Shown here in pieces: positions 31,740 to 43,794 of a stretch of 64,000 nucleotides of DNA. The position numbers and the translations under genes are program-made. The stretch is from Lithodes maja. Taxonomy: Eukaryota; Arthropoda; Malacostraca; Decapoda; Lithodidae. The notes beneath the pieces were generated by a model that saw only the letters and a list, made by a program, of their open reading frames with translations, was not told where the DNA came from and made no database searches. The stretch lies in assembly GCA_037953745.1 (NCBI GenBank), contig JBAKBP010013037.1, forward strand, positions 1 to 64,000. Direction: 5' to 3'. Every line of letters begins with the position of its first letter. The first letter of the stretch is position 1.

Positions 31740-32370
31740 TGAGTTGTTAATACTCAAATTATGATCGATATCGTGAGAGCGTTGACAGAGCGTCTGCAGC
31801 GTCTGGCGGTAGCAAGGGGAGATAGAAGGGCAGGAAGACCCCCATTGTGATGGAGAGACTGTGTAAGACAAGCTTTGGATGATAGAGGAATGACTATAGA
31901 TCAGGCAAAGGAAGTGATAATAAACAGGAATGAATGGAGAATGCTTGTGAATAGTTGAGTGAATACGTGGTCATTTGGGGGAAGGGGTCGGGCGCAAGTT
32001 GGACTAGATAATAGTCCATCAGGCGCCTGGCCCGGGGAGACGATTTATATGAAGGGTGCGCCTGGAAGTATTTGTGCAGGCTTGTGGCTTCGACTCTGCT
32101 GCATGTCTGCCTGCCGAGATCTGAACCTCTCCGGGTGGTCAGGGTTGGGGGAGTGCTGGAGCGATCTTGGTGACCCTGGTCTCTGGGTATTCTCCTGGGT
32201 GACCTAGATGTGTGTGAATTTGTGTTTTGTCTGTGTTTGTTTGTTGTTTTATGTTGTGTTTTATGTTTTCCCTGTTCTTGCTCTGTCTTGAGGCAGCCAC
32301 CCCCAATAAAAAAATAAAAAAATAAAATAATATAATAAAATAGAACTAAATAGAAAATAAAAATAAAAAT
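31740..32370 (+). pseudogene. LINE 3' end: C-terminal tail of an RT ORF plus 3' UTR and A-rich tail
   Basis: One frame reads RAGRPP, then a stop, then WRDCVRQALDDRGMTIDQAKEV, RNEWRMLVNS and a stop. This is the ending typical of many LINE ORF2 proteins (a GRPxxxW...D...A..R..W pattern). About 350 bp of noncoding sequence follow, then an A-rich tail (aataaaaaaataaaa) at about 32305-32360. This is a 5'-truncated LINE copy of a family not further identified. Confidence 0.7.
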
Positions 32371-33269
32371 AGCAAAAGTGGGGATTGGGCCTGAGCATAT
32401 AGATAGATAGATAGAATATGGACTGAATTGGGCAAAGGAATATTACGTCATTCGTTATAGACCTCATGCTTCATTGGCGATATGCAAAGTAGTTCGAATG
32501 AGTTGAAATTAATAATTAATTATAATTATATGAATACAGATATGTTAATTTCATGTCAAATAAATCATTAACTCGTGCAGATGTATCTTTTAATGTATAA
32601 CAATTTACGAAATGAGCATATTTTGATGAGTAGGGAAATGTGTAGTGGGAAAGGAGATATGAACAGAACAACTTTATAGACTTCTGTATCGAACATAAAG
32701 ATTCTGATAAGTCGATTGTCAGTGTGTGCGTTGCCGCTTAAACTACTATGACTTGACGAGCAGAAACACCTCTAACATCTCCAACCATAACCAGAAGCTC
32801 GACCCAAGAAGGCCGTGCCATTAGGGATTGTTAGTGTATGGTCATAAAATACTTTGTTTTAAACATTTCAAGTAAAATATTTATTGCTTTGAAACTAAGG
32901 GCGTTTACCAATATTTGTTAGCAAATTAACAGTACACACGAGGACATAAATCGTGGCTTTCAGTTGTCAAAGCTATTCTGAACTGAATAGTCTTTTCATT
33001 TATTCTTAACCTAATATATACATTTAAGAGGTTCGTTTGTGCTGCTCAAGAGCTCAAATTGGGCGAAAATCTGTGTCTTGCTGCCATATTATTAAACAAT
33101 ACTAAAGGGGTTCCCTACACTTTCATAAACTAAATAGGCAGAAACAAAGTGTGGTCATTTTTAAGCTGAATGGTATGAAGTCCTTTATCACAAATTAACA
33201 TTCAGTCTATTTATCTTCGTTCCATATAGCATTGGTAGTACCCTTTCTACATGCTTTAAATTACGGCTG
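32371..33269. other. AT-rich spacer
   Basis: It contains a short (agat)n tract near 32398-32416. No coding or structural feature is recognised in about 900 bp. Confidence 0.5.
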
Positions 33270-33995
33270 CTAGATAATTTATGATTGGGGCAGAGAGAAT
33301 CTTGTCACTTGCAATGCTTCCAAGAACCAATTTCTCAATCTGTCTACCTGTCACAATCTTCCACTTGACTATCCCTTATTCTTCAACAATACAAATATCT
33401 ACCCTTCATCTTCTCTCAATAACCTTGGTGTCTCTGTTTCCTCTAAGCTTTCCTGGAAAGATCATATCACCACTCTTGCTAAAATGGCTCCCCAGAGCTT
33501 GGGTGTGCTCAACCGTCTCTGGGTTCTTTATCCCCGCAATGCTTCTTGCTCTGTACAGGGGCCCAGTGCGCCCTTATAATTATATAGTATTGTTTGCATG
33601 TGCGGGGAGGTGCACCAACCATACCGCATGTTTAGAGTCCAAAGTATTCTCTCTTATCAACTCGATCACCACCATTTACTAATTCCCTACAATCTCTTTC
33701 TACATGCCGCAATGTTGCATCTCTTTCACTCTTCTACCTCTATTACATCAATCAAGTGTTCTTCAGAGCTCTCTCAGTGCATACTCTCCCTTACAGCGAG
33801 TGGGAGACACCCGCCTTTAAACATAATCCCACCCTTATTCTACCCTACTCTCCAACCCAAGAATTTACATATTTCGTCTTTCTTCTACTCAACAAGTAAT
33901 TTCTGGAACTCTCTCCCTCAATCAATCTTCCATTATCATTTGACTTTAAACTGTGTGTGTCCAGGCAGTTTGACCCCACCGTACCTTTTATTTAG
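33270..33995 (+). pseudogene. LINE RT C-terminal fragment (Jockey/CR1-type), decayed
   Basis: One frame reads WGRENLVTCNASKNQF, then NNLGVSVSSKLSWKDHI, LAKMAPQSLGVLNRL. Shifted frames continue with LYRGPVRP, then VQSILSYQLDHHHL, SELSQCILSL and NFWNSLPQSIF. This is the well-known region after the FADD motif of Jockey-superfamily LINEs, ending with the FWNSLP block. There are several frameshifts and no intact ORF. Confidence 0.8.
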
Positions 33996-34100
33996 CTTTC
34001 TGTTACTCTTTTGGCTTTGGGGGAGACACTTGTTACAGGCATCCTGGCTTTCGTCTCCTTCATACAAATTAACACAAATACAAGTTGCCGACATATTTGT

Positions 34101-34507
34101 GTTACTCTGTGCCTTATACTGTACATATAAATATACTGTTACTCTGTGCCTTATACTGTACATATAAATATACTGTTACTCTGTGCCTTATACTGTACAT
34201 ATAAATATACTGTTACTCTGTGCCTTATACTGTACATATAAATATACTGTTACTCTGTGCCTTATACTGTACATATAAATATACTGTTACTCTGTGCCTT
34301 ATACTGTACATATAAATATACTGTTACTCTGTGCCTTATACTGTACATATAAATATACTGTTACTCTGTGCCTTATACTGTACATATAAATATACTGTTA
34401 CTCTGTGCCTTATACTGTACATATAAATATAATGTTACTCTGTGCCTTATACTGTACATATAAATATACTGTTACTCTGTGCCTTATACTGTACATATAA
34501 ATATAAT
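34101..34507. repeat. Minisatellite, 37-bp unit, 11 copies
   Basis: The unit begins gttactctgtgccttatact and continues gtacatataaatatact. Copies are nearly identical. The array ends 39 bp before inverted-repeat element A1. Confidence 0.95.
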
Positions 34508-34546
34508 GCCATGAATTAATTACCAGTACAGTGTCTCATGGAGTGG

Positions 34547-34933
34547 TCAAGGGGGCCCCATCTCACTTTTGGTTCTCTTTCTCTCCCTCTCTCTTTGGAT
34601 TGTATCCATTCGGCCCCATTCAGTCTACTGTTTTAAGACGCCTACCCCCATCCAGGTGTCAATATTTTCCTGGCGAGCGGTAGCGAGCCAGCATATATAT
34701 ATATATATATATATATTTGACAAGCTAAATTTTTATATTTTTCTATAGAAATGTCTCCGGCGAAGCCGGATTTCTCCATACAATGATGGCTCGCTATCGC
34801 TCGCCAGGAAAAAATCGACACCTGGATGGGGATAAACGTCTTAAAACAGTTGGCTGAATGGGGCCGAATGGATACAAGCCAGAGAAAGAGAGAAAAGGAG
34901 AGAAGGATAAAAAAAGCCAGTGACCCCCTTTAA
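34547..34933. mobile_element. Family A inverted-repeat element, copy A1
   Basis: The two halves are inverted copies of each other (about 170 bp each): ggggcccc..., cttgtatccattcgg-like, cctggcgagcggtagcgagc, then the reverse (ggctcgctatcgctcgccag, ccgaatggatacaagcc, ...cccccttTAA). The centre carries ccggcgaagccgg and an (AT)n run. The right end is TTAA. There is no coding capacity: this is a MITE-like foldback. Confidence 0.85.
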
Positions 34934-35004
34934 CTCATCGCAATAATTAACTGATAATTAAGACAGCACTCGCAATTCATTTATACTCTGTTACTTTCAT
35001 ACAT

Positions 35005-36942
35005 AAGATCACAACAAGGAAGACAAACTGATGTGAGCAACTATACACTCGGTTGACACAGTCTGTAGCCCACTCATAGATCACAACAAGGAAGACAAAC
35101 TGATGTGAGCAACAATACACTCGGTTGCCACAGTCTGTAGCCCACTCATAGATCACAACAAGGAAGACAAACTGATGTGAGCAACTATACACTCGGTTGC
35201 CACAGTCTGTAGCCCACTCATAGATCACAACAAGGAAGACAAACTGATGTGAGCAACTATACACTCGGTTGCCACAGTCTGTAGCCCACTCATAGATCAC
35301 AACAAGGAAGACAAACTGATGTGAGCAACTATACACTCGGTTGCCACAGTCTGTAGCCCACTCATAGATCACAACAAGGAAGACAAACTGATGTGAGCAA
35401 CTATACACTCGGTTGTCACAGTCTGTAGCCCACTCATAGATCACAACAAGGAAGACAAACTGATGTGAGCAACTATACACTCGGTTGCCACAGTCTGTAG
35501 CCCACTCATAGATCACAACAAGGAAGACAAACTGATGTGAGCAACTATACACTCGGTTGCCACAGTCTGTAGCCCACTCATAGATCACAACAAGGAAGAC
35601 AAACTGATGTGAGCAACTATACACTCGGTTGCCACAGTCTGTAGCCCACTCATAAATCACAACAAGGAAGACACACTGATGTGAGCAACTATACACTCGG
35701 TTGCCACAGTCTGTAGCTCACTCATAGATCACAACAAGGAAGACAAACTGATGTGAGCAACTATACACTCGGTTGACAGTCTGTAGCCCACTCATAGATC
35801 ACAACAAGGAAGACAAACTGGTGTGAGCAACTATACACTCGGTTGCCACAGTCTGTAGCCCACTCATAGATCACAACAAGGAAGACAAACTGGTGTGAGC
35901 AACTATACACTCGGTTGCCACAGTCTGTAGCCCACTCATAGATCACAACAAGGAAGACAAACTGATGTGAGCAACTTATACACTCGGTTGCCACAGTCTG
36001 TAGCCCACTCATAGATCACAACAAGGAAGGCAAACTGATGTGAGCAACTATACACTCGGTTGCCACAGTCTGTAGCCCACTCATAGATCACAACAAGGAA
36101 GTCAAACTGATGTGAGCAACTATACACTCGGTTGTCACAGTCTGTAGCCCACTCATAGATCACAACAAGGAAGACAAACTGATGTGAGCAACTATACACT
36201 CGGTTGCCACAGTCTGTAGCCCACTCATAGATCACAACAAGGAAGACAAACTGATGTGAGCAACTATACACTCGGTTGTCACAGTCTGTAGCCCACTCAT
36301 AGATCACAACAAGGAAGACAAACTGATGTGAGCAACTATACACTCGGTTGCCACAGTCTGTAGCCCACTCATAGATCACAACAAGGAAGACAAACTGATG
36401 TGAGCAACTATACACTCGGTTGCCACAGTCTGTAGCCCACTCATAGATCACAACAAGGAAGACAAACTGATGTGAGCAACTATACACTCGGTTGCCACAG
36501 TCTGTAGCCCACTCATAAATCACAACAAGGAAGACAAACTGATGTGAGCAACTATACACTCGGTTGCCACAGTCTGTAGCCCACTCATAGATCACAACAA
36601 GGAAGACAAACTGATGTGAGCAACTATACACTCGGTTGACACAGTCTGTAGCCCACTCATAGATCACAACAAGGAAGACAAACTGGTGTGAGCAACTATA
36701 CACTCGGTTGCCACAGTCTGTAGCCCACTCATAGATCACAACAAGGAAGACAAACTGGTGTGAGCAACTATACACTCGGTTGCCACAGTCTGTAGCCCAC
36801 TCATAGATCACAACAAGGAAGACAAACTGATGTGAGCAACTATACACTCGGTTGCCACAGTCTGTATCCCACTCATAGATCACAACAAGGAAGACAAACT
36901 GATGTGAGCAACTATACACTCGGTTGCCACAGTCTGTAGCCC
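35005..36942. repeat. Minisatellite, 72-bp unit, about 27 copies
   Basis: The unit contains agtctgtagcccactcatag, atcacaacaaggaag and caactatacactcggttg. Because 72 is divisible by 3, the - strand stays open for long stretches with a 24-residue repeat. A 3-bp loss near 35773 and a 1-bp insertion near 35976 shift that frame. I read it as a satellite, not a gene. Confidence 0.95.
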
Positions 36943-37400
36943 ACTCTTAAATATATGTGGACTTTCACTTATTTTTATATTATGGAAGTATATCTCAGGT
37001 AACTAATTTATGACTACAAGTGTCTCTACATCAAATACAACACTATGTATACTATCTATTTAATATACATAAGTTTTATCCAAAAGTTAATCCATATAGT
37101 TATATTTGCATAAAGAAAAACATAGGGGTCCAGGAATTATTATGAGTGAGTAAGAGACTACGGCATCAGAGTGTACAGTCCCTCATAATAAATCGTGAAC
37201 CTCACCTCTTTCAAATTATGAAAGTATATCTATGGAAATTAATTTGTGACTATATATTTGTATACATCAATTACAAAACTATTTGTTGTTTATCGAGAAT
37301 CAAGTTTCATCTAAAACAAATCAAACCAGTGTTATAACTGCTTCAAGAGAAACGTAAGGGGTCCACGAATTTCTTAGGTGGCTGTACACTATGACAAGCA
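36943..37400. repeat. Diverged direct duplication of about 200 bp
   Basis: Segments 36960-37140 and 37205-37378 align with the same order of words: atggaagtatatct/atgaaagtatatct, taatttatgactac/taatttgtgactat, and aggggtccaggaatt/aggggtccacgaatt. No coding potential. Confidence 0.65.
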
Positions 37401-37733
37401 TTAAGGGGAGGTTTCTAGTTTGTTTCCTACTCCTCCAGCAATCTTAAAATTTCACCTTGACCCCCTTTCAAGATAAATTTGTACATTTTTCGGTAGAAAA
37501 ATGTTCCGGCCGAAGGCCGATTATTCTTAAATTACAGACTCGCTATCGCTCGCCAGGATAAAATCGACACCTAAAAGCCACGAAAGGTCTTAAAATTGAC
37601 AGAATGGGGCGGAAATTCTTAAAAATCACCAAACTAATGGGGCAAACGTCTTAAAATCTCAAAAGCAATGGGGCTAGACATGAGGGAGAAAGGGGTAAAG
37701 AAAAAAGTCCCTCAAGTGGAAATCTCCCCTTAA
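37401..37733. mobile_element. Family B TTAA element, copy B1
   Basis: It starts TTAAGGGGAG and ends CTCCCCTTAA. It contains the core hairpin words ccggccgaaggccg and tcgctatcgctcgccagg, followed by spaced repeats of tcttaaaat/aatggggc. MITE-like, without coding capacity. Confidence 0.85.
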
Positions 37734-37770
37734 ATGAACAATGTACACTATGTTGTGCCGTATGCGAAAA

Positions 37771-39838
37771 ATGCACACCACCGTTATAAACACTTAAGCT
37801 TCCCGTCCTAATGCACACCACCGTTATAAACACTTAAGCTGCCCGTCCTAATGCACACCACCGTTATAAACACTTAAGCTTCCCGTCCTAATGCACACCA
37901 CCGTTATAAACACTTAAGCTGCCCGTCCTAATGCACACCACCGTTATAAACACTTAAGCTTCCCGTCCTAATGCACACCACCGTTATAAACACTTAAGCT
38001 GCCCGTCCTAATGCACACCACCGTTATAAACACTTAAGCTGCCCGTCCTAATGCACACCACCGTTATAAACACTTAAGCTTCCCGTCCTAATGCACACCA
38101 CCGTTATAAACACTTAAGCTTCCCGTCCTAATGCACACCACCGTTATAAACACTTAAGCTTCCCGTCCTAATGCACACCACCGTTATAAACACTTAAGCT
38201 TCCCGTCCTAATGCACACCACCGTTATAAACACTTAAGCTTCCCGTCCTAATGCACACCACCGTTATAAACACTTAAGCTTCCCGTCCTAATGCACACCA
38301 CCGTTATAAACACTTAAGCTTCCCGTCCTTAATGCACACCACCGTTATAAACACTTAAGCTTCCCGTCCTAATGCACACCACCGTTATAAACACTTAAGC
38401 TGCCCGTCCTAATGCACACCACCGTTATAAACACTTAAGCTGCCCGTCCTAATGCACACCACCGTTATAAACACTTAAGCTGCCCGTCCTAATGCACACC
38501 ACCGTTATAAACACTTAAGCTTCCCGTCCTAATGCACACCACCGTTATAAACACTTAAGCTTCCCGTCCTAATGCACACCACCGTTATAAACACTTAAGC
38601 TTCCCGTCCTAATGCACACCACCGTTATAAACACTTAAGCTTCCCGTCCTAATGCACACCACCGTTATAAACACTTAAGCTTCCCGTCCTAATGCACACC
38701 ACCGTTATAAACACTTAAGCTTCCCGTCCTAATGCACACCACCGTTATAAACACTTAAGCTTCCCGTCCTAATGCACACCACCGTTATAAACACTTAAGC
38801 TTCCCGTCCTAATGCACACCACCGTTATAAACACTTAAGCTTCCCGTCCTAATGCACACCACCGTTATAAACACTTAAGCTTCCCGTCCTAATGCACACC
38901 ACCGTTATAAACACTTAAGCTTCCCGTCCTAATGCACACCACCGTTATAAACACTTAAGCTTCCCGTCCTAATGCACACCACCGTTATAAACACTTAAGC
39001 TTCCCGTCCTAATGCACACCACCGTTATAAACACTTAAGCTTCCCGTCCTAATGCACACCACCGTTATAAACACTTAAGCTTCCCGTCCTAATGCACACC
39101 ACCGTTATAAACACTTAAGCTTCCCGTCCTAATGCACACCACCGTTATAAACACTTAAGCTTCCCGTCCTAATGCACACCACCGTTATAAACACTTAAGC
39201 TTCCCGTCCTAATGCACACCACCGTTATAAACACTTAAGCTTCCCGTCCTAATGCACACCACCGTTATAAACACTTAAGCTTCCCGTCCTAATGCACACC
39301 ACCGTTATAAACACTTAAGCTTCCCGTCCTAATGCACACCACCGTTATAAACACTTAAGCTTCCCGTCCTAATGCACACCACCGTTATAAACACTTAAGC
39401 TTCCCGTCCTAATGCACACCACCGTTATAAACACTTAAGCTTCCCGTCCTAATGCACACCACCGTTATAAACACTTAAGCTTCCCGTCCTAATGCACACC
39501 ACCGTTATAAACACTTAAGCTTCCCGTCCTAATGCACACCACCGTTATAAACACTTAAGCTTCCCGTCCTAATGCACACCACCGTTATAAACACTTAAGC
39601 TTCCCGTCCTAATGCACACCACCGTTATAAACACTTAAGCTTCCCGTCCTAATGCACACCACCGTTATAAACACTTAAGCTTCCCGTCCTAATGCACACC
39701 ACCGTTATAAACACTTAAGCTTCCCGTCCTAATGCACACCACCGTTATAAACACTTAAGCTTCCCGTCCTAATGCACAGGGCCACCGTTATAAACACTTA
39801 AGCTTCCCGTCCTAATGGCACACCACCGTTATAAACAC
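37771..39838. repeat. Satellite, 40-bp unit, about 52 copies
   Basis: The unit is atgcacaccaccgttataaa followed by cacttaagcttcccgtccta. A single position alternates T (making a HindIII word aagctt) or G. G-type units occur only in the first 0.75 kb, and all later units are T-type. The last two units carry small insertions. Confidence 0.97.
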
Positions 39839-39965
39839 GCAATTTTTTCCCAAAAGTATTGAGCGGCACCAAGCTCAATATTTAACTCCGGGGCAACTAT
39901 GAGAAAATATTGAGTGTTCGGTAAAAGGGCTCGGGAAATCAGGGACAGTGGGGGTCCCGCTCACA
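39839..39965. other. Short unique spacer
   Basis: 127 bp between the 40-bp satellite and element B2. It holds an imperfect repeat of tattgagcggc/aatattgagtgttcgg words. No gene. Confidence 0.4.
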
Positions 39966-40868
39966 TTAAGGGGTTAGTGCTTGGTTGGTCAATGTATTTA
40001 CTTATTAATATGTATTTTTATGTGTCCTCGCTAGACCTCTATCAAGCTTAGAATAACACCCCCTTGACCCCCTTTTAAGATAAATTTGTACACTCACGCG
40101 TACTAAAAGCTGCTCAGTGGTGGGTCCTTCCTTCCCCTCCTCCATCCTGGGCAGGTGGAAGGGGGGAGTCGTGTCCAAGTCTACCCCCACCTTCTACCCC
40201 CAAACTATCGCCAACTCCCCCACCTTCCTCCTCTGGCTGCTAGTTAGTGATTAACAACGCATGTTCTCATGTCTTGTAAATTATAGCTAAACCACCATTG
40301 CAAACTCTTTCAATAGACAACATTCAAAATGTATTGGGAATTTAATATATGTAATTGTATTCTCAAAATTGGTTTACATACAACGTCGGTTACATGAATT
40401 TCGGCTGTAGGAGTCTTCTGTTTCTCTCTCTCTCTCCCTCTACGTCCAAGGTTTACTGCGATTTGAATATGATGATAACGTAATTACATGCAATCTCACA
40501 CAGTATTAAGGATAACATATTCACCATTATTGGCATATACACCTACATGCCCGATACCATCTAATCATAGGTTCTTAAATCATTTACGGCAGTCGGGTCT
40601 TTTTAATAAATAAGGAAAGGACAAAGGGCAAATATTGGCTGGAATAGCGTTGCGACTGTTACTGATTGTTTTATTTATCATTTCATTCAAATTGTCCCAT
40701 TTATGCAATACCATGTATACTATAAACGGTCTATGGTTCATTCAATGTGGCCAATACACTCGTTTTTCAATCAATATAATGTAGAATTCGATGTCAATTA
40801 CAATCAAAGTCGGTGTTAATTTATAGTAAGGTTTGAATATCGAGCCCCTGAGTAGAAGTGCTCGCCTT

Positions 40869-41589
40869 CTCACTTCCCCCTCCTCTGTCTCTGTCTGTGA
40901 TCCCAGCCTCTCATCTCTACAAACCCTCAACTAGGCCTACATCACTTCCCCCTCCTCTGTCTCTGTCTGTGATCCCAGCCTCTCATCTCTACAAACCCTC
41001 AACTAGGCCTACATCACTTCCCCCTCCTCTGTCTCTGTCTGTGATCCCAGCCTCTCATCTCTACAAACCCTCAACTAGGCCTACATCACTTCCCCCTCCT
41101 CTGTCTCTGTCTGTGATCCCAGCCTCTCATCTCTACAAACCCTCAACTAGGCCTACATCACTTCCCCCTCCTCTGTCTCTGTCTGTGATCCCAGCCTCTC
41201 ATCTCTACAAACCCTCAACTAGGCCTACATCACTTCCCCCTCCTCTGTCTCTGTCTGTGATCCCAGCCTCTCATCTCTACAAACCCTCAACTAGGCCTAC
41301 ATCACTTCCCCCTCCTCTGTCTCTGTCTGTGATCCCAGCCTCTCATCTCTACAAACCCTCAACTAGGCCTACATCACTTCCCCCTCCTCTGTCTCTGTCT
41401 GTGATCCCAGCCTCTCATCTCTACAAACCCTCAACTAGGCCTACATCACTTCCCCCTCCTCTGTCTCTGTCTGTGATCCCAGCCTCTCATCTCTACAAAC
41501 CCTCAACTAGGCCTACATCACTTCCCCCTCCTCTGTCTCTGTCTGTGATCCCAGCCTCTCATCTCTACAAACCCTCAACTAGGCCTACA
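40869..41589. repeat. Minisatellite, 72-bp unit, 10 copies
   Basis: The unit contains tcacttccccctcctctgtc, tctgtctgtgatcccagcc and aaaccctcaactaggccta. It is almost perfectly homogeneous. It is open on the + strand as a 24-residue repeat because the unit is a multiple of 3. I do not consider it coding. Confidence 0.96.
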
Positions 41590-41645
41590 GATTAAGGTTC
41601 AATACCATCTATTACCCATCAATTATCCTCTATGTGTATCGAATG

Positions 41646-42302
41646 CAGGCAGCGTTCATCACACACACAAATTAAGGGATATACTGTATACCCCATTCAG
41701 ACCTATTAACACAGGCAGCGTTCATCACACACACAAATTAAGGGATATACTGTATACCCCATTCAGACCTATTAACACAGGCAGCGTTCATCACACACAC
41801 AAATTAAGGGATATACTGTATACCCCATTCAGACCTATTAACACAGGCAGCGTTCATCACACACACAAATTAAGGGATATACTGTATACCCCATTCAGAC
41901 CTATTAACACAGGCAGCGTTCATCACACACACAAATTAAGGGATATACTGTATACCCCATTCAGACCTATTAACACAGGCAGCGTTCATCACACACACAA
42001 ATTAAGGGATATACTGTATACCCCATTCAGACCTATTAACACAGGCAGCGTTCATCACACACACAAATTAAGGGATATACTGTATACCCCATTCAGACCT
42101 ATTAACACAGGCAGCGTTCATCACACACACAAATTAAGGGATATACTGTATACCCCATTCAGACCTATTAACACAGGCAGCGTTCATCACACACACAAAT
42201 TAAGGGATATACTGTATACCCCATTCAGACCTATTAACACAGGCAGCGTTCATCACACACACAAATTAAGGGATATACTGTATACCCCATTCAGACCTAT
42301 TA
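41646..42302. repeat. Minisatellite, 66-bp unit, 10 copies
   Basis: The unit contains caggcagcgttcatcacaca, cacaaattaagggatatact and ccattcagacctattaaca. The copies are nearly identical. The array lies 56 bp after the 72-bp array, inside the foldback element. Confidence 0.96.
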
Positions 42303-42389
42303 AATCTTGATCGTAGATAGTGTTGGTTATGAGAGACAGTGAGAGGGTTACAAGGAGTTACAATGAATAGCATCTCAAAGACCTTGTGG

Positions 42390-42715
42390 TCCATTCCGGA
42401 GAGATACTCAAAGTAGAAGGACAAACATTGTTTAGTGCACTACTCATTACAGAGTGTGGAAAATACTATCTACTATCTTCTTGAACTGTTCTACTCGGGA
42501 ATGATTTACAACTTCTGAGGGAAGTTTGTTACAGGTAGAACAGTTCTTATATGTGAACAAGTTTTCACAACTACTCGTGCTGAATCATATCAATTTTAAC
42601 TTCCAGCCATGGTTGCGTGATGTATTCATATTGAGACTAAACATTTTGCTATAATCCACATTGTCAAACCATAAAATATTTGAAAACTTCAATAACCTCA
42701 ATTCGTAGTAGGACT
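42390..42715 (-). pseudogene. CR1-like LINE ORF2 C-terminal fragment
   Basis: On the - strand one frame reads YELRLLKFSNILWFDNVDYS, then NTSRNHGWKLKL. After one frameshift it continues CSTCNKLPSEVVNHSRVEQF and KKIVDSIF. This is the terminal block of CR1-type ORF2 (compare LRGDLIQVFK...NRVVNLWNGLP in the CR1-like element at 26.5 kb). It is a relic within the foldback element. Confidence 0.7.
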
Positions 42716-42917
42716 ATACGTGTTGAGAGAGAGAGAGAGAGAGAGCGCCAGCCGAAACTTATGTAACTCACGTTGCATGTATAGAAACTCATTTTGAAGA
42801 ATACAATTACATAATTATTACAGTATATTAAATTCCCAATACATTTTGAATGTTGGCCATTGTATTAGTTTGCAATGGTGGTTTATCTATAATTTACAAG
42901 ACATGAGAACATGGGCG

Positions 42918-43437
42918 GGTGCCCAACCCCGAAAGTGGTTGAAATAGGGGAGCTATCCCCCGCCAAAGGCGGCTTTCTAGGGCCTTTCCTAGCTGATGCT
43001 GAGAGGATTAGGTTCTAGTCATGTGGTGATGGGCTGGTCTATCAGAGTGAGAACTGAGCGATCTCTGCCATACCCATAGCTTACTCTGACTGTTTCCTTT
43101 TACTTGTATATTTTCTAGATCTCAAGTGATGGCGTCTCTTCCGTGGATTGACCTCCCAATCTACCAAGATTGGAAGCCAAAACGTCACATTTTTTCCTTT
43201 GCCCCTCCGCTTTCTCTTCATAATTGCTGAGGGGCACAGGGCCCTGGGTGGGGCTTTGGTTTCCCGGGCATTTCTGTCGCCCTCCTCAGCTCCCCGCCAT
43301 GGAGTGGCTTCGGTCACCCATGCTTTATTGTGGTCGGCTGGGAGGGTTCTGTGGGGGCGCTCGGTTATGGCCTTGGTCTTGCTCGGGGCCTTGGGGCTGT
43401 TCGGCCAGGCAGCTTTGGGAACAACAACAACAACATG
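42918..43437 (+). mobile_element. (AAC)n-tailed retroposon, copy R2 (longest)
   Basis: It is the same family as 15699-16195, but on the + strand and about 25 bp longer at its start. It ends in (aac)n. aacatg occurs at both junctions. The other arm of the foldback (around 40258-40275) carries the uninterrupted sequence and serves as an empty site that dates this insertion after the foldback formed. Confidence 0.9.
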
Positions 43438-43794
43438 CGTTGTTAATCACTAACTAGCAGCCAGAGGAGGAAGGTGGGGGAGTTGGCGATAGTTTGGGGG
43501 TAGAAGGTGGGGGTAGACTTGGACACGACTCCCCCCCTCCACCTGCCCAGGGTGTAGGAGGGGAAGGAAGGACCCACCCCTGAGCAGCTTTTAGTACGTG
43601 TGAGTGTACATTTTTCGGTAGAAAAATGTCCCGGCCAGAGGCCGATTCTTTCAAAAATTACAGGGTCGCTATCGCTCGCCAGGAAAAAATTGACGCCTAA
43701 ATGGCACGAAAGGCCTTAAAATCTCCAAACGAATATGATAAACGTGAGAGAGAAGGGGGTCCAGAAAAAGTCACTCCCCCCCCCCCCTTCTTAA

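Larger units (their letters stand above)
40093..43604. mobile_element. Long-TIR foldback element, 3.5 kb, inserted in B2
   Basis: The left arm (40093-40440) and right arm (42730-42917 plus 43438-43604) are inverted copies of about 350 bp. They start CTCACGCGTACTAAAAGCTG on the left and end CAGCTTTTAGTACGTGTGAG on the right. TGTACA flanks both ends (40087-40092 and 43605-43610). Alternatively the ends are CACTCAC with a TA target. The interior holds two minisatellites and a CR1-like fragment but no transposase. The right arm is interrupted by retroposon R2. Confidence 0.85.
39966..43794. mobile_element. Family B TTAA element B2, split by a 3.5-kb insertion
   Basis: The left part 39966-40092 (TTAAGGGG..., cgctagacctctatcaagct, gataaatttgtaca) and the right part 43605-43794 (tgtacatttttcggtag..., tcgctatcgctcgccagg, ending ccttcTTAA) together match the uninterrupted family B pattern. 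The shared tgtaca at both junctions is the target duplication of the insert. Confidence 0.85.

Noticed and set aside
34977..36919. Long open frames (up to 327 codons) with a 24-residue repeat
   Set aside because: They are produced by a 72-bp satellite whose unit length is a multiple of 3. Frameshifting indels between units and the lack of a start or known domain argue against a gene.
37771..39838. CRISPR-like regular array
   Set aside because: Units are identical end to end with no variable spacers, and the window is eukaryotic. It is a satellite.
43148..43453. 101-codon frame in retroposon R2, also open in R1
   Set aside because: It lies inside a repeat, is frameshifted in R3 and matches no family I know. 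Similarity between copies alone does not show coding, so it is mentioned only within the retroposon entry.
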